64,000 nt of DNA from Massilia frigida (lineage in GTDB: Bacteria > Pseudomonadota > Gammaproteobacteria > Burkholderiales > Burkholderiaceae_D), in NCBI RefSeq assembly GCF_011682175.1, contig NZ_WHJG01000008.1:124001-188000 (forward strand), written 5' to 3'. The notes below the pieces were generated by a model that saw only the letters and a program-made list of their open reading frames with translations, did no database searches and was not told the DNA's origin. Below are positions 20,301 through 28,490 of this stretch, one piece after another. A program made the translations under genes and the position numbers. How positions within the stretch are numbered: the first letter of the stretch is position 1; each line of letters opens with the position of its first letter.

Positions 20301-20855
20301 CGGGAATCAATATTGAACGCTAAAGCCACACGCTAACCGCTGGCACGGTGTTTGACAATGGAAATGTGTTGCGCACAGACGAGGAAATTGCAGGCTTGCC
20401 GTTCCGGCATTGCCTGCTTTGATAGATGACATGACACAGGCGAGGCCATGGTCGGCGACAGCGTGAGCCAAGCGCGCCGCGAAGGGATTCATCATGAGGC
20501 GGACGATGGAGAGGGGCGATGGCGGCCCTTCCGGCGTCATGGATTCCGGCACACGCAGCGCAGTGATGCCGCAGACGGAAACGCCGCGTCATCGCATGGT
20601 GCCCTTAGGTACGGGCGTTCTGCGGATTGCCGCCACCTGCGCGAGGATAATTTTCACGCCAGTGTGCGGCAACGAACGGTTGGATTTCAGCTCAGCTCTT
20701 AAGATGAAGCTGTGTGAGTGAGGGGCCAGCGGCGAAGTCCAAAGGTGATTCCTCCTCAGCAGGTTAGCCGGTCGCCTCAAGGATCGGCACCAATTCTTCA
20801 TGCCAGCGCAGGCCATCGCGCTGGCCTTGATCAACAAACGGAAGCGGAGGTCATC
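20301..20855. other. Gene-free intergenic stretch
   Basis: 555 bp between the DUF1460 gene and a small plus-strand gene. Short open frames on both strands here lack ribosome sites, domains or sensible composition. I see no tRNA, clear terminator or repeat in it. It should contain the promoters of both flanking genes. Confidence 0.5.
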
Positions 20856-21014
20856 ATGCCTGCCATTACCCAGCCACCCAAGCATCTGGTACGGGAATAC
20901 CTTCAGCGTCGTGCGCGCGATCCCAAACCGCCGCCATCGCCTGAAGAAATCCGACGCGAGCTTGGATGGGGATTGCTGATTCCAGGCTTTAAGCTGGCCC
21001 CGCGCAGCAACTGA
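20856..21014 (+). CDS. Small hypothetical protein (52 aa)
   Basis: 52-residue soluble, basic, Pro-rich protein starting MPAITQPPKHLVREYLQRRA and ending near GWGLLIPGFKLAPRSN. The ATG follows GGAGG by 5 bp, a good ribosome site, so I chose it over a longer in-frame start at 20718. SPEEIRRELGWGLL resembles a short amphipathic helix. No function is recognised. It lies upstream of a second small basic gene in the same direction. Confidence 0.6.
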   Translation: MPAITQPPKHLVREYLQRRARDPKPPPSPEEIRRELGWGLLIPGFKLAPRSN

Positions 21015-21109
21015 CCTCCTCCTGTCCTACAAGAACCTTGCACTTTGTCCTATTTTTTCTGTAGCACCTCTCTACCATAATCCTAAAAACGTCAACACAG
21101 GAGTATCAA

Positions 21110-21286
21110 ATGACAAATCGAATCGGTAACAAAGACGAAGCCCAGCATCGTGGCAAAGCCGAGAAAAAAGACATCAAGCGTACCAACATCGCGCGCGAAG
21201 CCGTCAAGAAAGCCATTGCCGCTTCCAAGTACCGCAACCAGGTCCGCAATCAGCCAGCGCCAGAGGCCTTCCTGCCACCGGCCTGA
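21110..21286 (+). CDS. Small basic hypothetical protein (58 aa)
   Basis: 58-residue, Lys/Arg-rich, probably helical protein: MTNRIGNKDEAQHRGKAEKK, then DIKRTNIAREAVKKAI, ending FLPPA. A ribosome site (ACAGGAG, 6 bp) precedes the ATG, and a strong intrinsic terminator starts 21 bp after the stop, so this looks like a complete monocistronic unit. The composition suggests nucleic-acid binding, but that is inference; no family is recognised. Confidence 0.6.
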   Translation: MTNRIGNKDEAQHRGKAEKKDIKRTNIAREAVKKAIAASKYRNQVRNQPAPEAFLPPA

Positions 21287-21307
21287 TGCCTTCCTGACGC
21301 AGCACAG

Positions 21308-21339
21308 AAAACCCGCACCGGCGACGCTGCGGGTTTTTT
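21308..21339 (+). terminator. Intrinsic terminator after small basic gene
   Basis: AAAACCCGCA and TGCGGGTTTT form a GC-rich stem around a 10-nt loop, followed by a run of T. It ends the small plus-strand gene and, because the left arm is preceded by A residues, may also serve the opposing argP transcript. Confidence 0.85.
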
Positions 21340-21398
21340 GTTAGGTGTTACCCCGCCGGTAGAATCCCCCGCACCATGGACACGCACCTGAGCGGCGC

Positions 21399-22298
21399 TC
21401 ACGCAGCTTGCCGCAACGCCGCCCGCGTCACCGCAATCAGCCGCGCGCTGAGCCGCTCCAGCTTGGGCGACTGCACTCGCCAAGCGTGCCAGTACAGCAT
21501 CACGTCGGTCGGCTTGCCGGGCGCCAGGTCGATCAGCACGCCCTTGTCGATATCGTCGCGAAACTGCTGTTCCGGCACCATGCCATACCCCAGCCCCAGC
21601 CGTACCGCGTGGGTGAATGCATCGCTCGACGGAATGTAGTGGCAGGGATAGCTTCCCGCAGGCAGCCCCAGCTCGCGTTGAAGAAACGCCGCCTGCAAGG
21701 CATCCTTGCGGTCGAACACCATCAGCGGCGCCCGCCGCGCCGCCTCGCGCTGCAAGCCGTCGGGAAACCAGCGTGCGACGAACGCGGGCGTGGCGAGCAG
21801 GCGGTAACGCATCGCGCCCAGCCGCTCCACCGTGCAGCCGCGCATCGGCTGCGCTTCGCTCGACACCCCGGCCAGCGCCGCTCCCTGCGACAGCAAGGTG
21901 TACGTGTGATCCTGGTCGTCCAGCGCGATGTCGAGCAGGATCTGTTCCTCGATCAGGAACGATGCCAGCCCCGGCAGCAGCCAGGTGGCCAGGGTATCGT
22001 TGTTGACGGCCAGGGCAATCGTCAGCGGATGGGCGTCGCTGTCGGCCGATTCGGCCAGGAATTCGGCTTCCAGCAGCCGGCTGCGGCGCAGGTATTGCAC
22101 CAGGCGCTGGCCGGCCGGGGTCGCGCGGCAAGGCTTGCTGCGGATCAGCAGCGGCATGCCCAGCTCGTTTTCCATGGCGCTGACCCGTTGCGATACCGCC
22201 GACGGGGTCAGGTGGAGCAGGGCGGCGGCCTGCTCGAAACTGCCGCTGTCGATGACGGCGAGCAGGGCTTCGCCCTTGCGAGTATCGAGCACATCCAT
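21399..22298 (-). CDS. argP: LysR-type regulator ArgP
   Basis: 299-residue LysR-type transcription factor. The winged helix reads LHLTPSAVSQRVSAMENELG (about residues 28-47), typical of ArgP/IciA, followed by PLLIRSKPCRATPAGQRLV. The effector domain contains YHYIPSSDAF-like sequence and LGLGYGMVPEQQFRDDIDKG. ArgP activates the arginine/lysine exporter gene in response to basic amino acids. It is divergent from an argO-type exporter across a 108-bp region holding a perfect dyad, the classic argP/argO layout. Confidence 0.92.
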   Translation of the reverse strand: MDVLDTRKGEALLAVIDSGSFEQAAALLHLTPSAVSQRVSAMENELGMPLLIRSKPCRATPAGQRLVQYLRRSRLLEAEFLAESADSDAHPLTIALAVNNDTLATWLLPGLASFLIEEQILLDIALDDQDHTYTLLSQGAALAGVSSEAQPMRGCTVERLGAMRYRLLATPAFVARWFPDGLQREAARRAPLMVFDRKDALQAAFLQRELGLPAGSYPCHYIPSSDAFTHAVRLGLGYGMVPEQQFRDDIDKGVLIDLAPGKPTDVMLYWHAWRVQSPKLERLSARLIAVTRAALRQAA

Positions 22299-22312
22299 CT
22301 CCCGGATTAGAA

Positions 22313-22343
22313 AAATTTAATTATACGTAATTGGATTAAATTT
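22313..22343. promoter_or_regulatory. Dyad operator in argP-argO intergenic region
   Basis: AAATTTAAT (22313-22321) and ATTAAATTT (22335-22343) form a perfect 9-bp inverted repeat with a 13-bp spacer, in an AT-rich island within GC-rich DNA. It lies 15 bp from the argP start and 63 bp from the argO start. This is the expected position and symmetry for a LysR-type (ArgP) binding site controlling both genes. Confidence 0.7.
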
Positions 22344-22406
22344 GCTTCACTTGAGGGCTTCCCTCCTGCAAACTTCCAGCTCATCCAGTTAGCGCCAGGA
22401 GTTTGC

Positions 22407-23021
22407 ATGCCCTACGTGTCCACCTTTTTCAACGGCCTCGCCTTGTGCGCCGGGCTGATCGTCGCCATCGGATCGCAGAACGCGCACGTGCTGCGCACCG
22501 GCCTCAAGCGCGAACACGTGGGTTTGACCGTGGCTGCCTGCATTGTCATCGATGCCGTGCTGATCGGGCTTGGCGTGGCCGGCGTCGGCACCGTGGTGCA
22601 ATCGTCGCCCCTGCTGCTGGGCGCGGCGCGCTGGGGCGGGGCGGCGTTCCTGCTGTGGTACGGCTTGCGCAGCTGGCGCGCCGTGTTCGCCAGCGCCGCG
22701 CTGACGGTGGCGCCCGAGGCCGCCCGCACCGGCGCGCGCCAGGCGCTGGCCAGCGTGGTCGCGCTGTCGCTGCTCAATCCGCATGTCTATCTCGATACGG
22801 TGGTCTTGCTTGGCGCCATAGGCGGAAACTTTGCCCCGCCAGAACGCCCAGCCTTTGCGCTGGGCGCGATGAGCGCCTCGGCCCTGTGGTTCTGCGCGCT
22901 CGGCTATGGCGCAACGCGCTTGTCCGGCCTGTTTGCCCGTCCCGCCGCATGGAAATGGATCGACGGCCTGACCGGCACCATGATGCTGGCGCTGTCGGCC
23001 TCGGTCGCATTCGGCACCTGA
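22407..23021 (+). CDS. argO: LysE/ArgO-type amino acid exporter
   Basis: 204-residue inner-membrane LysE-family exporter for arginine or lysine with about six hydrophobic segments. The N-terminal signature is VAIGSQNAHVLRTGLKREHV, and ALSLLNPHVYLDTVVLLGAI carries the NPHxYLD motif. The ATG follows CAGGAG by 6 bp. It is transcribed divergently from argP, which should induce it when basic amino acids accumulate. Length and topology are normal for the family. Confidence 0.92.
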   Translation: MPYVSTFFNGLALCAGLIVAIGSQNAHVLRTGLKREHVGLTVAACIVIDAVLIGLGVAGVGTVVQSSPLLLGAARWGGAAFLLWYGLRSWRAVFASAALTVAPEAARTGARQALASVVALSLLNPHVYLDTVVLLGAIGGNFAPPERPAFALGAMSASALWFCALGYGATRLSGLFARPAAWKWIDGLTGTMMLALSASVAFGT

Positions 23022-23148
23022 CGCCCGGCGCCGCCGTTCGCCGCTGGCGCTGTCATTCACCGGCCGCCATACGCCATTCGCCGAAATCCGCTGTGCAGCG
23101 CCGCCGCCCCGTTGTATCGTTGCGCCTGAACTGACTACAGGAGCACAC

Positions 23149-23523
23149 GTGTCTAATAAATCCTCTTACGAATGGCGCAAGCAATTGATGTGGGGCTTGC
23201 TGCTGATCGGCTTCGGCACCGTCGTCCTGCTCGACCAGATGGACATCGTCCAGGTCGATGGCCTCTGGCATTACGCGCCGCTGGTGATGACCGTCATGGG
23301 CCTCAACAAGATGATCGGTTTTCCGACCGCCAAAGACTTTACCGCCGGCCTGTGGATGGTCTTCCTGAGCCTGTGGCTGCTTGCCGTGTTCGAAAACCTG
23401 TTCGGACTGACCTTCAGCAACGGCTGGCCGATCCCCGTCATCTTTTGCGGCGTCACCATGATCCTCGAACCGTTCATCGAACGCCGCCTCGCACCCGAAC
23501 AGGAGCCCCTCGATGAAAAATGA
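23149..23523 (+). CDS. LiaI-like small membrane protein
   Basis: 124-residue protein with four hydrophobic segments, such as QLMWGLLLIGFGTVVLLDQM and GLWMVFLSLWLLAVFENLFG, matching the LiaI/LiaF transmembrane (DUF5668-like) fold. It overlaps the next gene, which carries the same membrane unit plus a LiaF C-terminal domain, by 11 bp, and starts a four-gene operon ending in a LytS/LytR two-component pair. Family members sense or relay envelope stress; a modulatory role here is inferred. Confidence 0.75.
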   Translation: MSNKSSYEWRKQLMWGLLLIGFGTVVLLDQMDIVQVDGLWHYAPLVMTVMGLNKMIGFPTAKDFTAGLWMVFLSLWLLAVFENLFGLTFSNGWPIPVIFCGVTMILEPFIERRLAPEQEPLDEK

Positions 23524-24271
23524 TACCCCCAACTCCGGCGTGCCCAACCAGGTCTGGGTCGGCCTGGCGGTGATCGGCTTCGGCTTGCTGTTCCTGCTCG
23601 ATAACCTGAACATCATCGACCGCCACCGCGTGCTGCACTTCTGGCCCGTGCTGGTCGTTATCGGCGGCCTGGTCAAGTTTTCTGGGGCCGAATCGCAGCA
23701 CGAGCGCATGGTGTTCGGCCTGATCGCCGCCGCCGGCGTTGTCCTCACGCTCAACCGGCTTGGCTACGGCTACTTTTTCAACGCCCGCACCTTGTGGCCA
23801 GTGCTGCTGATCCTGCTCGGCGTCGGTGTTATCCACCGAGCCATGCGCAAGGGCCGCACGCCGCACGCCGCGCCGCTCAAGGCCGATACCGATGCCAAGC
23901 CGGATGCGTATGCCAAGCCGGATGCATTTGCCAGGCCCGATGCCGACGCCGTGGTCGATATCACGGCCATCCTGGGTGGCTTCGAGCGCCGCATCAGCAC
24001 CCCGGCCTTCCGTGGCGGCGACATTTGCGCCATCATGGGCGGCTGCGTGCTGGACCTGCGCGAATCGTCGATCGTCGGCGACGCCGAACTGAATGTGTTC
24101 GCGGTCATGGGCGGCATCACCATCAAATGCCCGCCCGACTGGAGCATCGTGCTCAAAGGGGTGCCGATTCTCGGCGGCTTCGAGGAAAAAACCTCGCCCG
24201 CGCCGGGCTCCGGCAAGCGCCTCACCATCCGAGGCTACGCAATCATGGGCGGCGTGGAAGTGCGCAATTGA
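23513..24271 (+). CDS. LiaF-like membrane/cell-wall-stress protein
   Basis: 252-residue protein. About four hydrophobic segments occupy residues 15-110. A low-complexity spacer with repeated KPDAYAKPDAFARPDA follows near 125-143. The C-terminal domain is LiaF-like (DUF2154), with repeated short strands VDITAILGGFERR, CAIMGGCVLDLRES, NVFAVMGGITIKCP and YAIMGGVEVRN. In Gram-positive bacteria LiaF restrains its partner kinase; a similar role over the downstream LytS-type kinase is plausible. Its stop overlaps the kinase start by one base (TGATG). Confidence 0.82.
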   Translation: MKNDTPNSGVPNQVWVGLAVIGFGLLFLLDNLNIIDRHRVLHFWPVLVVIGGLVKFSGAESQHERMVFGLIAAAGVVLTLNRLGYGYFFNARTLWPVLLILLGVGVIHRAMRKGRTPHAAPLKADTDAKPDAYAKPDAFARPDADAVVDITAILGGFERRISTPAFRGGDICAIMGGCVLDLRESSIVGDAELNVFAVMGGITIKCPPDWSIVLKGVPILGGFEEKTSPAPGSGKRLTIRGYAIMGGVEVRN

Positions 24272-25353
24272 TGCAGGGGCCGTTTTCCATGCGGCGCGGC
24301 GCGGGCCTGTATTTGCTCGCGTGGCTGCTGCTGGCGATCCTGTTTGCTGGCCTGATCATGGCAGCAACCGGCGCCGCATGGACCAACGGCTTGCTCCTGG
24401 CCGTACCGGTGACGCTGGTGTATGCCTGCGCGACCGGCTTTTCAAGCTACTATCTCTGCCGCGCCTATCCGCTGGGCGAACGCAGCGCCATCTCCGTGCT
24501 GCTGGTCTTCGCCGTCGCATCGGTATGGGCCGGCGTGCTGTGGACCACGCTGAGCACCGCCTGGAACAGTGCCTGCGGATCGCTTGGCCTGCCCTGGGCC
24601 GGCGTCCCGATGACTACCCCTTTGCAGGCGATGATTGTCGGCCTGGGCGTGATTCTGTATGCCATGTCGGCGGTGGCGCACTACCTGGCGCTCGAATTCC
24701 AGCGCGCGCGTGCCGCCGAACGGCGCGAACTCGAAGCTGCGCTGATGGCGCAGGACGCCGAACTGCGCATGCTGCGCACCCAGATCGATCCGCACTTCCT
24801 GTTCAACAGCCTCAATTCGATCAGTGCGCTCACGTCCATCGATCCGGCCCGCGCGCGCGACATGACCTTGCGCCTCGCGGATTTTTTCCGTCACAGCCTG
24901 GGACTGGAAGCGAGCCGCAAAGTGACCGTGGAAGCGGAAGCGGCGTTGGCGATGCACTTCATCGCCATCGAAAAAGTGCGTTTCGGCGCGCGCCTGAACG
25001 TCGAGCAGGTCATCGACGCCGGCGCGCTCGATTGCCTGCTGCCGCCGATGATCCTGCAACCGCTGGTCGAAAACGCCGTCAAGCACGGCATCGCCAACCT
25101 GACCGGCGGCGGCACCATCCGCATCGCGGCGCAGCGCGCCGGCCCGGTCCTGGAAATCGTCGTGGAAAACGACATCGACGTCGAGCCGGCCGTCGCAGGC
25201 AAGGGGATTGGCCTCGCCAACGTGCGCCAGCGCCTCGCCGTCGCCTACGGCCACGAGGCCGGCATCGTCTGGACGCGCGAGGCGCGCCTGTTCCGGGTCG
25301 CGCTGTCGCTGCCCGCCCACACCAAGGAATCGGAACCATCATGCGCGTCATAA
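24271..25353 (+). CDS. LytS/YehU-type sensor histidine kinase
   Basis: 360-residue membrane kinase. Four to five hydrophobic segments lie in residues 10-140, a short coiled stretch (FQRARAAERRELEAALMAQD) follows, and the His_kinase domain has the phosphoacceptor in QIDPHFLFNSLNSI (His175). The ATPase part has MILQPLVENAVKHGI and GKGIGLANVRQRL. It lacks the usual 5TM-LYT sensor domain. Start taken at 24271, overlapping the LiaF-like stop; an ATG at 24289 is possible. It overlaps the response regulator by 13 bp. It probably phosphorylates that regulator in response to envelope signals relayed by the LiaF-like proteins. Confidence 0.88.
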   Translation: MQGPFSMRRGAGLYLLAWLLLAILFAGLIMAATGAAWTNGLLLAVPVTLVYACATGFSSYYLCRAYPLGERSAISVLLVFAVASVWAGVLWTTLSTAWNSACGSLGLPWAGVPMTTPLQAMIVGLGVILYAMSAVAHYLALEFQRARAAERRELEAALMAQDAELRMLRTQIDPHFLFNSLNSISALTSIDPARARDMTLRLADFFRHSLGLEASRKVTVEAEAALAMHFIAIEKVRFGARLNVEQVIDAGALDCLLPPMILQPLVENAVKHGIANLTGGGTIRIAAQRAGPVLEIVVENDIDVEPAVAGKGIGLANVRQRLAVAYGHEAGIVWTREARLFRVALSLPAHTKESEPSCAS

Positions 25354-26063
25354 TCGTCGACGATGAAGAGCTGGCGCGCGCCGTGGTGCGCGAGTTTTTG
25401 GGCAAGCATGCCGGCATCGAGATCGTGGCCGAATGCGCGAACGGCTTCGACGCCGTCAAGGCCATCACCGAACTGGAACCGGACCTGGTTTTCCTCGACA
25501 TCCAGATGCCCAAGCTGAACGGCTTCGAGGTGGTGGAACTGGCCGGCGCCAGGTCACGCTATATTTTTGTGACCGCTTTTGACCAGTACGCGCTCAAGGC
25601 CTTCGACATCCACGCCGTCGACTACCTGCTCAAACCCTTCAGCCAGCAGCGCTTCGACGCCGCGCTGGCGCATGCGCGCACCAGTGCCGCGAAAGACGGG
25701 GTCGACGCCGTGCTGCGCGAGGCCGCGCTGCGCAGCAAGCCGCTGGAGCGGGTCCTGATCCGCGACGGCGGGCGCGTGCACATCATCGCGGCCGGCCAGA
25801 TCGACTACATCGAAGCGCAGGACGACTATGTGCGCATCAGCGCCGGCGGCAAGCATTACATGAAAACCCAGCGCCTGTCGGAACTCGAAAGCCAGCTCGA
25901 TCCGGCCCTGTTCGTGCGCATTCACCGCTCCTGGCTGCTCAACCTCGGCGCCATCGACCGCATCGAGCAGGGCAGGGACAGCCACACCGCGATCCTCAGG
26001 GATGGCGCCCGCCTGCCGGTCAGCCGCAGCGGCTTCCAGAAGCTCAAGGGCCTGACCGGCTGA
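25341..26063 (+). CDS. LytR/AlgR-type response regulator (LytTR)
   Basis: 240-residue response regulator. The receiver domain begins MRVIIVDDEELARAVVREFL; the phosphorylated Asp is Asp53 in VFLDIQMPKLNGFE, and the conserved Lys is in YLLKPFSQQRF. The LytTR DNA-binding domain covers about 135-238, with IDYIEAQDDYVRI and the typical RIHRSWLLNLGAI. It ends the LiaI-LiaF-kinase operon. Targets are unknown; autoregulation of the operon is a reasonable guess. Confidence 0.92.
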   Translation: MRVIIVDDEELARAVVREFLGKHAGIEIVAECANGFDAVKAITELEPDLVFLDIQMPKLNGFEVVELAGARSRYIFVTAFDQYALKAFDIHAVDYLLKPFSQQRFDAALAHARTSAAKDGVDAVLREAALRSKPLERVLIRDGGRVHIIAAGQIDYIEAQDDYVRISAGGKHYMKTQRLSELESQLDPALFVRIHRSWLLNLGAIDRIEQGRDSHTAILRDGARLPVSRSGFQKLKGLTG

Positions 26064-26116
26064 TACCCGCCGCGTCGTTCCCTCCGCCACCACCGCCGTC
26101 GTTCCTACCACCACCA

Positions 26117-26217
26117 CCGTCGTTCCCGCGCAGGGCTAGGCGCCCCCACGGCAACCCAAGTATTTAGCGCCGCCGCTGACCACCGAACTTGGGTTCCCGC
26201 CTGCGCGGGAACGACGG
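26117..26217. repeat. Long intergenic inverted repeat between convergent genes
   Basis: CCGTCGTTCCCGCGCAGG (26117-26134) is perfectly complementary to CCTGCGCGGGAACGACGG (26200-26217), and inside it CAACCCAAGT (26152-26161) pairs with ACTTGGGTT (26187-26195). The element sits between the response regulator and the convergent helicase gene and could act as a bidirectional terminator. It belongs to the same dispersed GC palindrome type as 3486-3699. Confidence 0.75.
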
Positions 26218-26227
26218 GGGCGGGTTT

Positions 26228-28483
26228 TTAAGTCAACGCAATGCGCGTCTGGTCGACGTGCCACCAGCGCGGCAGCAGCTCGCGCACTTCGGGCTGGGCG
26301 AAGCGGTCGTCGATCAGGTACACCACGCCACGGTCGCCCTCGGTGCGGATCACGCGGCCCGCCGCCTGCACCACCTTTTGCATGCCCGGATACAGATACG
26401 TATAGTCGTAGCCCGCCCCAAACGTGGCCTGCATGCGCTGGCGGATCTGTTCATTCACCGGGTTCATTTGCGGCAGTCCGAGTGTGGCGATGAAGGCGCC
26501 GATCAGGCGCGCGCCCGGCAGGTCGATGCCTTCGCCAAACGAGCCGCCCAGGACCGCAAATCCAACCCCACGGCTCTCCAGCGTAAAGCGCCCCAGAAAA
26601 GCGTCGCGCTCCGTTTCCGCCATGCGGCGCGGCTGGCGGAACACCGGGATGTCGGGAAAATCGCGTTGCACGCGGTCGGCCACCTGGTCGAGATAATCGA
26701 AGCTGCTGAAAAACGCCAGGTAATTCCCCGGCGCCTGCGCGTACTGGCGCGCGATCAGCGCCGCAATCGGCGCCACCGAGCTGGCCCGGTGCGTAAACCG
26801 CGTGGAGATGTCGCGCACCACGTGCACGCTCAACTGATTGGCCACGAAGGGCGAGTCGATGTCGACCCAGGCCGTATCCGGCGGCAGGCCGAGTGCATCG
26901 CTGTAGTAGTTCCATGGACTGAGCGTGGCCGAAAACAGCGCCGTCGCATGGGCCAGCGCAAAACGCGGCTTCAAGAAGGGAGCCGGCACGATGTTGCGGA
27001 TCGCGAGCGTCGACGCGTGCGCGCCATCGCGCGTGCAGTCGACCATCGAGTGCTCGGCAAAGGTTTCGGCCAGGCGGGCAAAGTGCAGGGCGTTGAAGTA
27101 AAAACGCTGCAAGTCCGGCTCCATCGGCCCCGGGTTCTCCGCCAGGAAATCGGTGATCGCGCTCGATGCGGTTTGCAGCGCGTCGAGCAGCTTTGCGGGC
27201 GGCGCGTCGAGCACCTCGTAGCCGGCGCCGTCCTTCGACGGCCAGCTGCGCCCCACCTTGTCGAGCGCCTTTTTCAGGTGCGCCGGCGCCACCGCGCGCG
27301 CCGCCCGCAGCGCTGCGCGTTCCAGGTCGGCCGAATACATCTTGCGCGCGCGCGACACCATATTGTGTGCCTCGTCCACCAGCACGCTGACCCGCCACTG
27401 GTTGGCCAGGGCCAGCCCGTAAAGCATCGCGCCCATGTCGAAGTAGTAGTTATAGTCGCCCACCACCACGTCGCTCCAGCGCGCCATTTCGCTGCCCAGG
27501 TAGTACGGACATACCTGGTGCGCCAGCGCGACCTCGCGCAAGCCTTCGCGGTCGAGCAGGGGAAGCTCGCGCGCCGCACTGCGCGCCGCCGGCAGCCGGT
27601 CGTAGAAGCCCCTGGCCAGCGGGCAGGAGTCGCCATGGCAGGCTTTGTCGGGATGCTCGCAGGCCTTGTCGCGCGCGACCAGTTCCAGCACGCGCAGCGG
27701 CAGGTCGGGGGCGCTGCGCTTGATCGCCTGCGCCGCGTCGAGCGCCAGCTTGCGGCCCGGGGTCTTGGCCGCGAGGTAAAACACCTTGTCCAGCCGGTGC
27801 AGCGGCGCCGCTTTCAGCACCGGGAACAGGGTGCCGACGGTCTTGCCGATGCCGGTCGGCGCCTGCGCCAGCACGCAGCGCGCGCCGCTGTTGGCGCGGA
27901 AGATGGTTTCGGCCAGGTCGCGCTGGCCCGGACGAAAGGCTGGATGCGGGAAGCGCAGCGCGGCCAGTGCCGCGTCGCGCGCTGCGCGGTGCGCCAGTTC
28001 CTGAGCGGCCCACGCCACGAAACGCTCGCACTGGTCGGCGAACATGGCGCGCAGGTCGGCCGCGCTGCGGGTTTCGCGCAGCACGGTTTCGGTTTGCTTG
28101 CCGATGTCGAAGTAGACCAGGGCCAGCGACACATGGTCCAGACCGAGCTGCGCGCACAGCAGGTGCCCGTATACGCGCACCTGGGCCCAGTGCAGGTGAC
28201 GGTGGTTGGCCGGCATGCGCTCAAGGTCACCCCGATAGGTCTTGATTTCTTCGATCAGGTTCTGGGCCGGGTCGTAGCCGTCGGCCCGTCCGCGCACCAG
28301 CAGCGGGCCGTATTCGCCGGTCAGGCTGACCTCTTTCTGGTAATCCGGGCCGCGCCGCTCGGTCACAACGGCGTGGCCGGCGATGCCTTCCTGGGCGGTG
28401 GGCGAGGGCGTGAAGCGCAGATCGAGATCGCCCTGCTTGGCTGAAAATTCGCACAGGGCGCGCACCGCGACGACGTAGCTCAC
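26228..28483 (-). CDS. RecB-like nuclease / Rad3-DinG-type helicase fusion
   Basis: 751-residue protein. The first roughly 170 residues look like a PD-(D/E)XK nuclease: His37, Asp68 in VRGRADGYD, the E-x-K pair Glu79/Lys81 in LIEEIKTYRG, and the QxxxY motif in HWAQVRVYGHLL (Gln101/Tyr105). A superfamily 2 helicase follows with Walker A QAPTGIGKTVGT near 210. Iron-sulphur cysteines lie in KACEHPDKACHGDSCPLA and HQVCPYYL, the DEAH box is VLVDEAHNMVSRA, and motif VI is QAAGRVIRTEGDRG. It is a 5'-3' DNA helicase of the XPD/DinG class. It starts 7 bp after a FAN1-like nuclease gene, so the two should be co-expressed for DNA repair. The fused nuclease is my motif reading. Confidence 0.85.
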   Translation of the reverse strand: MSYVVAVRALCEFSAKQGDLDLRFTPSPTAQEGIAGHAVVTERRGPDYQKEVSLTGEYGPLLVRGRADGYDPAQNLIEEIKTYRGDLERMPANHRHLHWAQVRVYGHLLCAQLGLDHVSLALVYFDIGKQTETVLRETRSAADLRAMFADQCERFVAWAAQELAHRAARDAALAALRFPHPAFRPGQRDLAETIFRANSGARCVLAQAPTGIGKTVGTLFPVLKAAPLHRLDKVFYLAAKTPGRKLALDAAQAIKRSAPDLPLRVLELVARDKACEHPDKACHGDSCPLARGFYDRLPAARSAARELPLLDREGLREVALAHQVCPYYLGSEMARWSDVVVGDYNYYFDMGAMLYGLALANQWRVSVLVDEAHNMVSRARKMYSADLERAALRAARAVAPAHLKKALDKVGRSWPSKDGAGYEVLDAPPAKLLDALQTASSAITDFLAENPGPMEPDLQRFYFNALHFARLAETFAEHSMVDCTRDGAHASTLAIRNIVPAPFLKPRFALAHATALFSATLSPWNYYSDALGLPPDTAWVDIDSPFVANQLSVHVVRDISTRFTHRASSVAPIAALIARQYAQAPGNYLAFFSSFDYLDQVADRVQRDFPDIPVFRQPRRMAETERDAFLGRFTLESRGVGFAVLGGSFGEGIDLPGARLIGAFIATLGLPQMNPVNEQIRQRMQATFGAGYDYTYLYPGMQKVVQAAGRVIRTEGDRGVVYLIDDRFAQPEVRELLPRWWHVDQTRIALT

Positions 28484-28490
28484 GCGCGCC

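Noticed and set aside
20448-20702. 84-codon plus-strand frame in the gap after the DUF1460 gene
   Set aside because: No ribosome site, Arg/His-rich shadow-like composition, and overlapping frames on the other strand are equally long.
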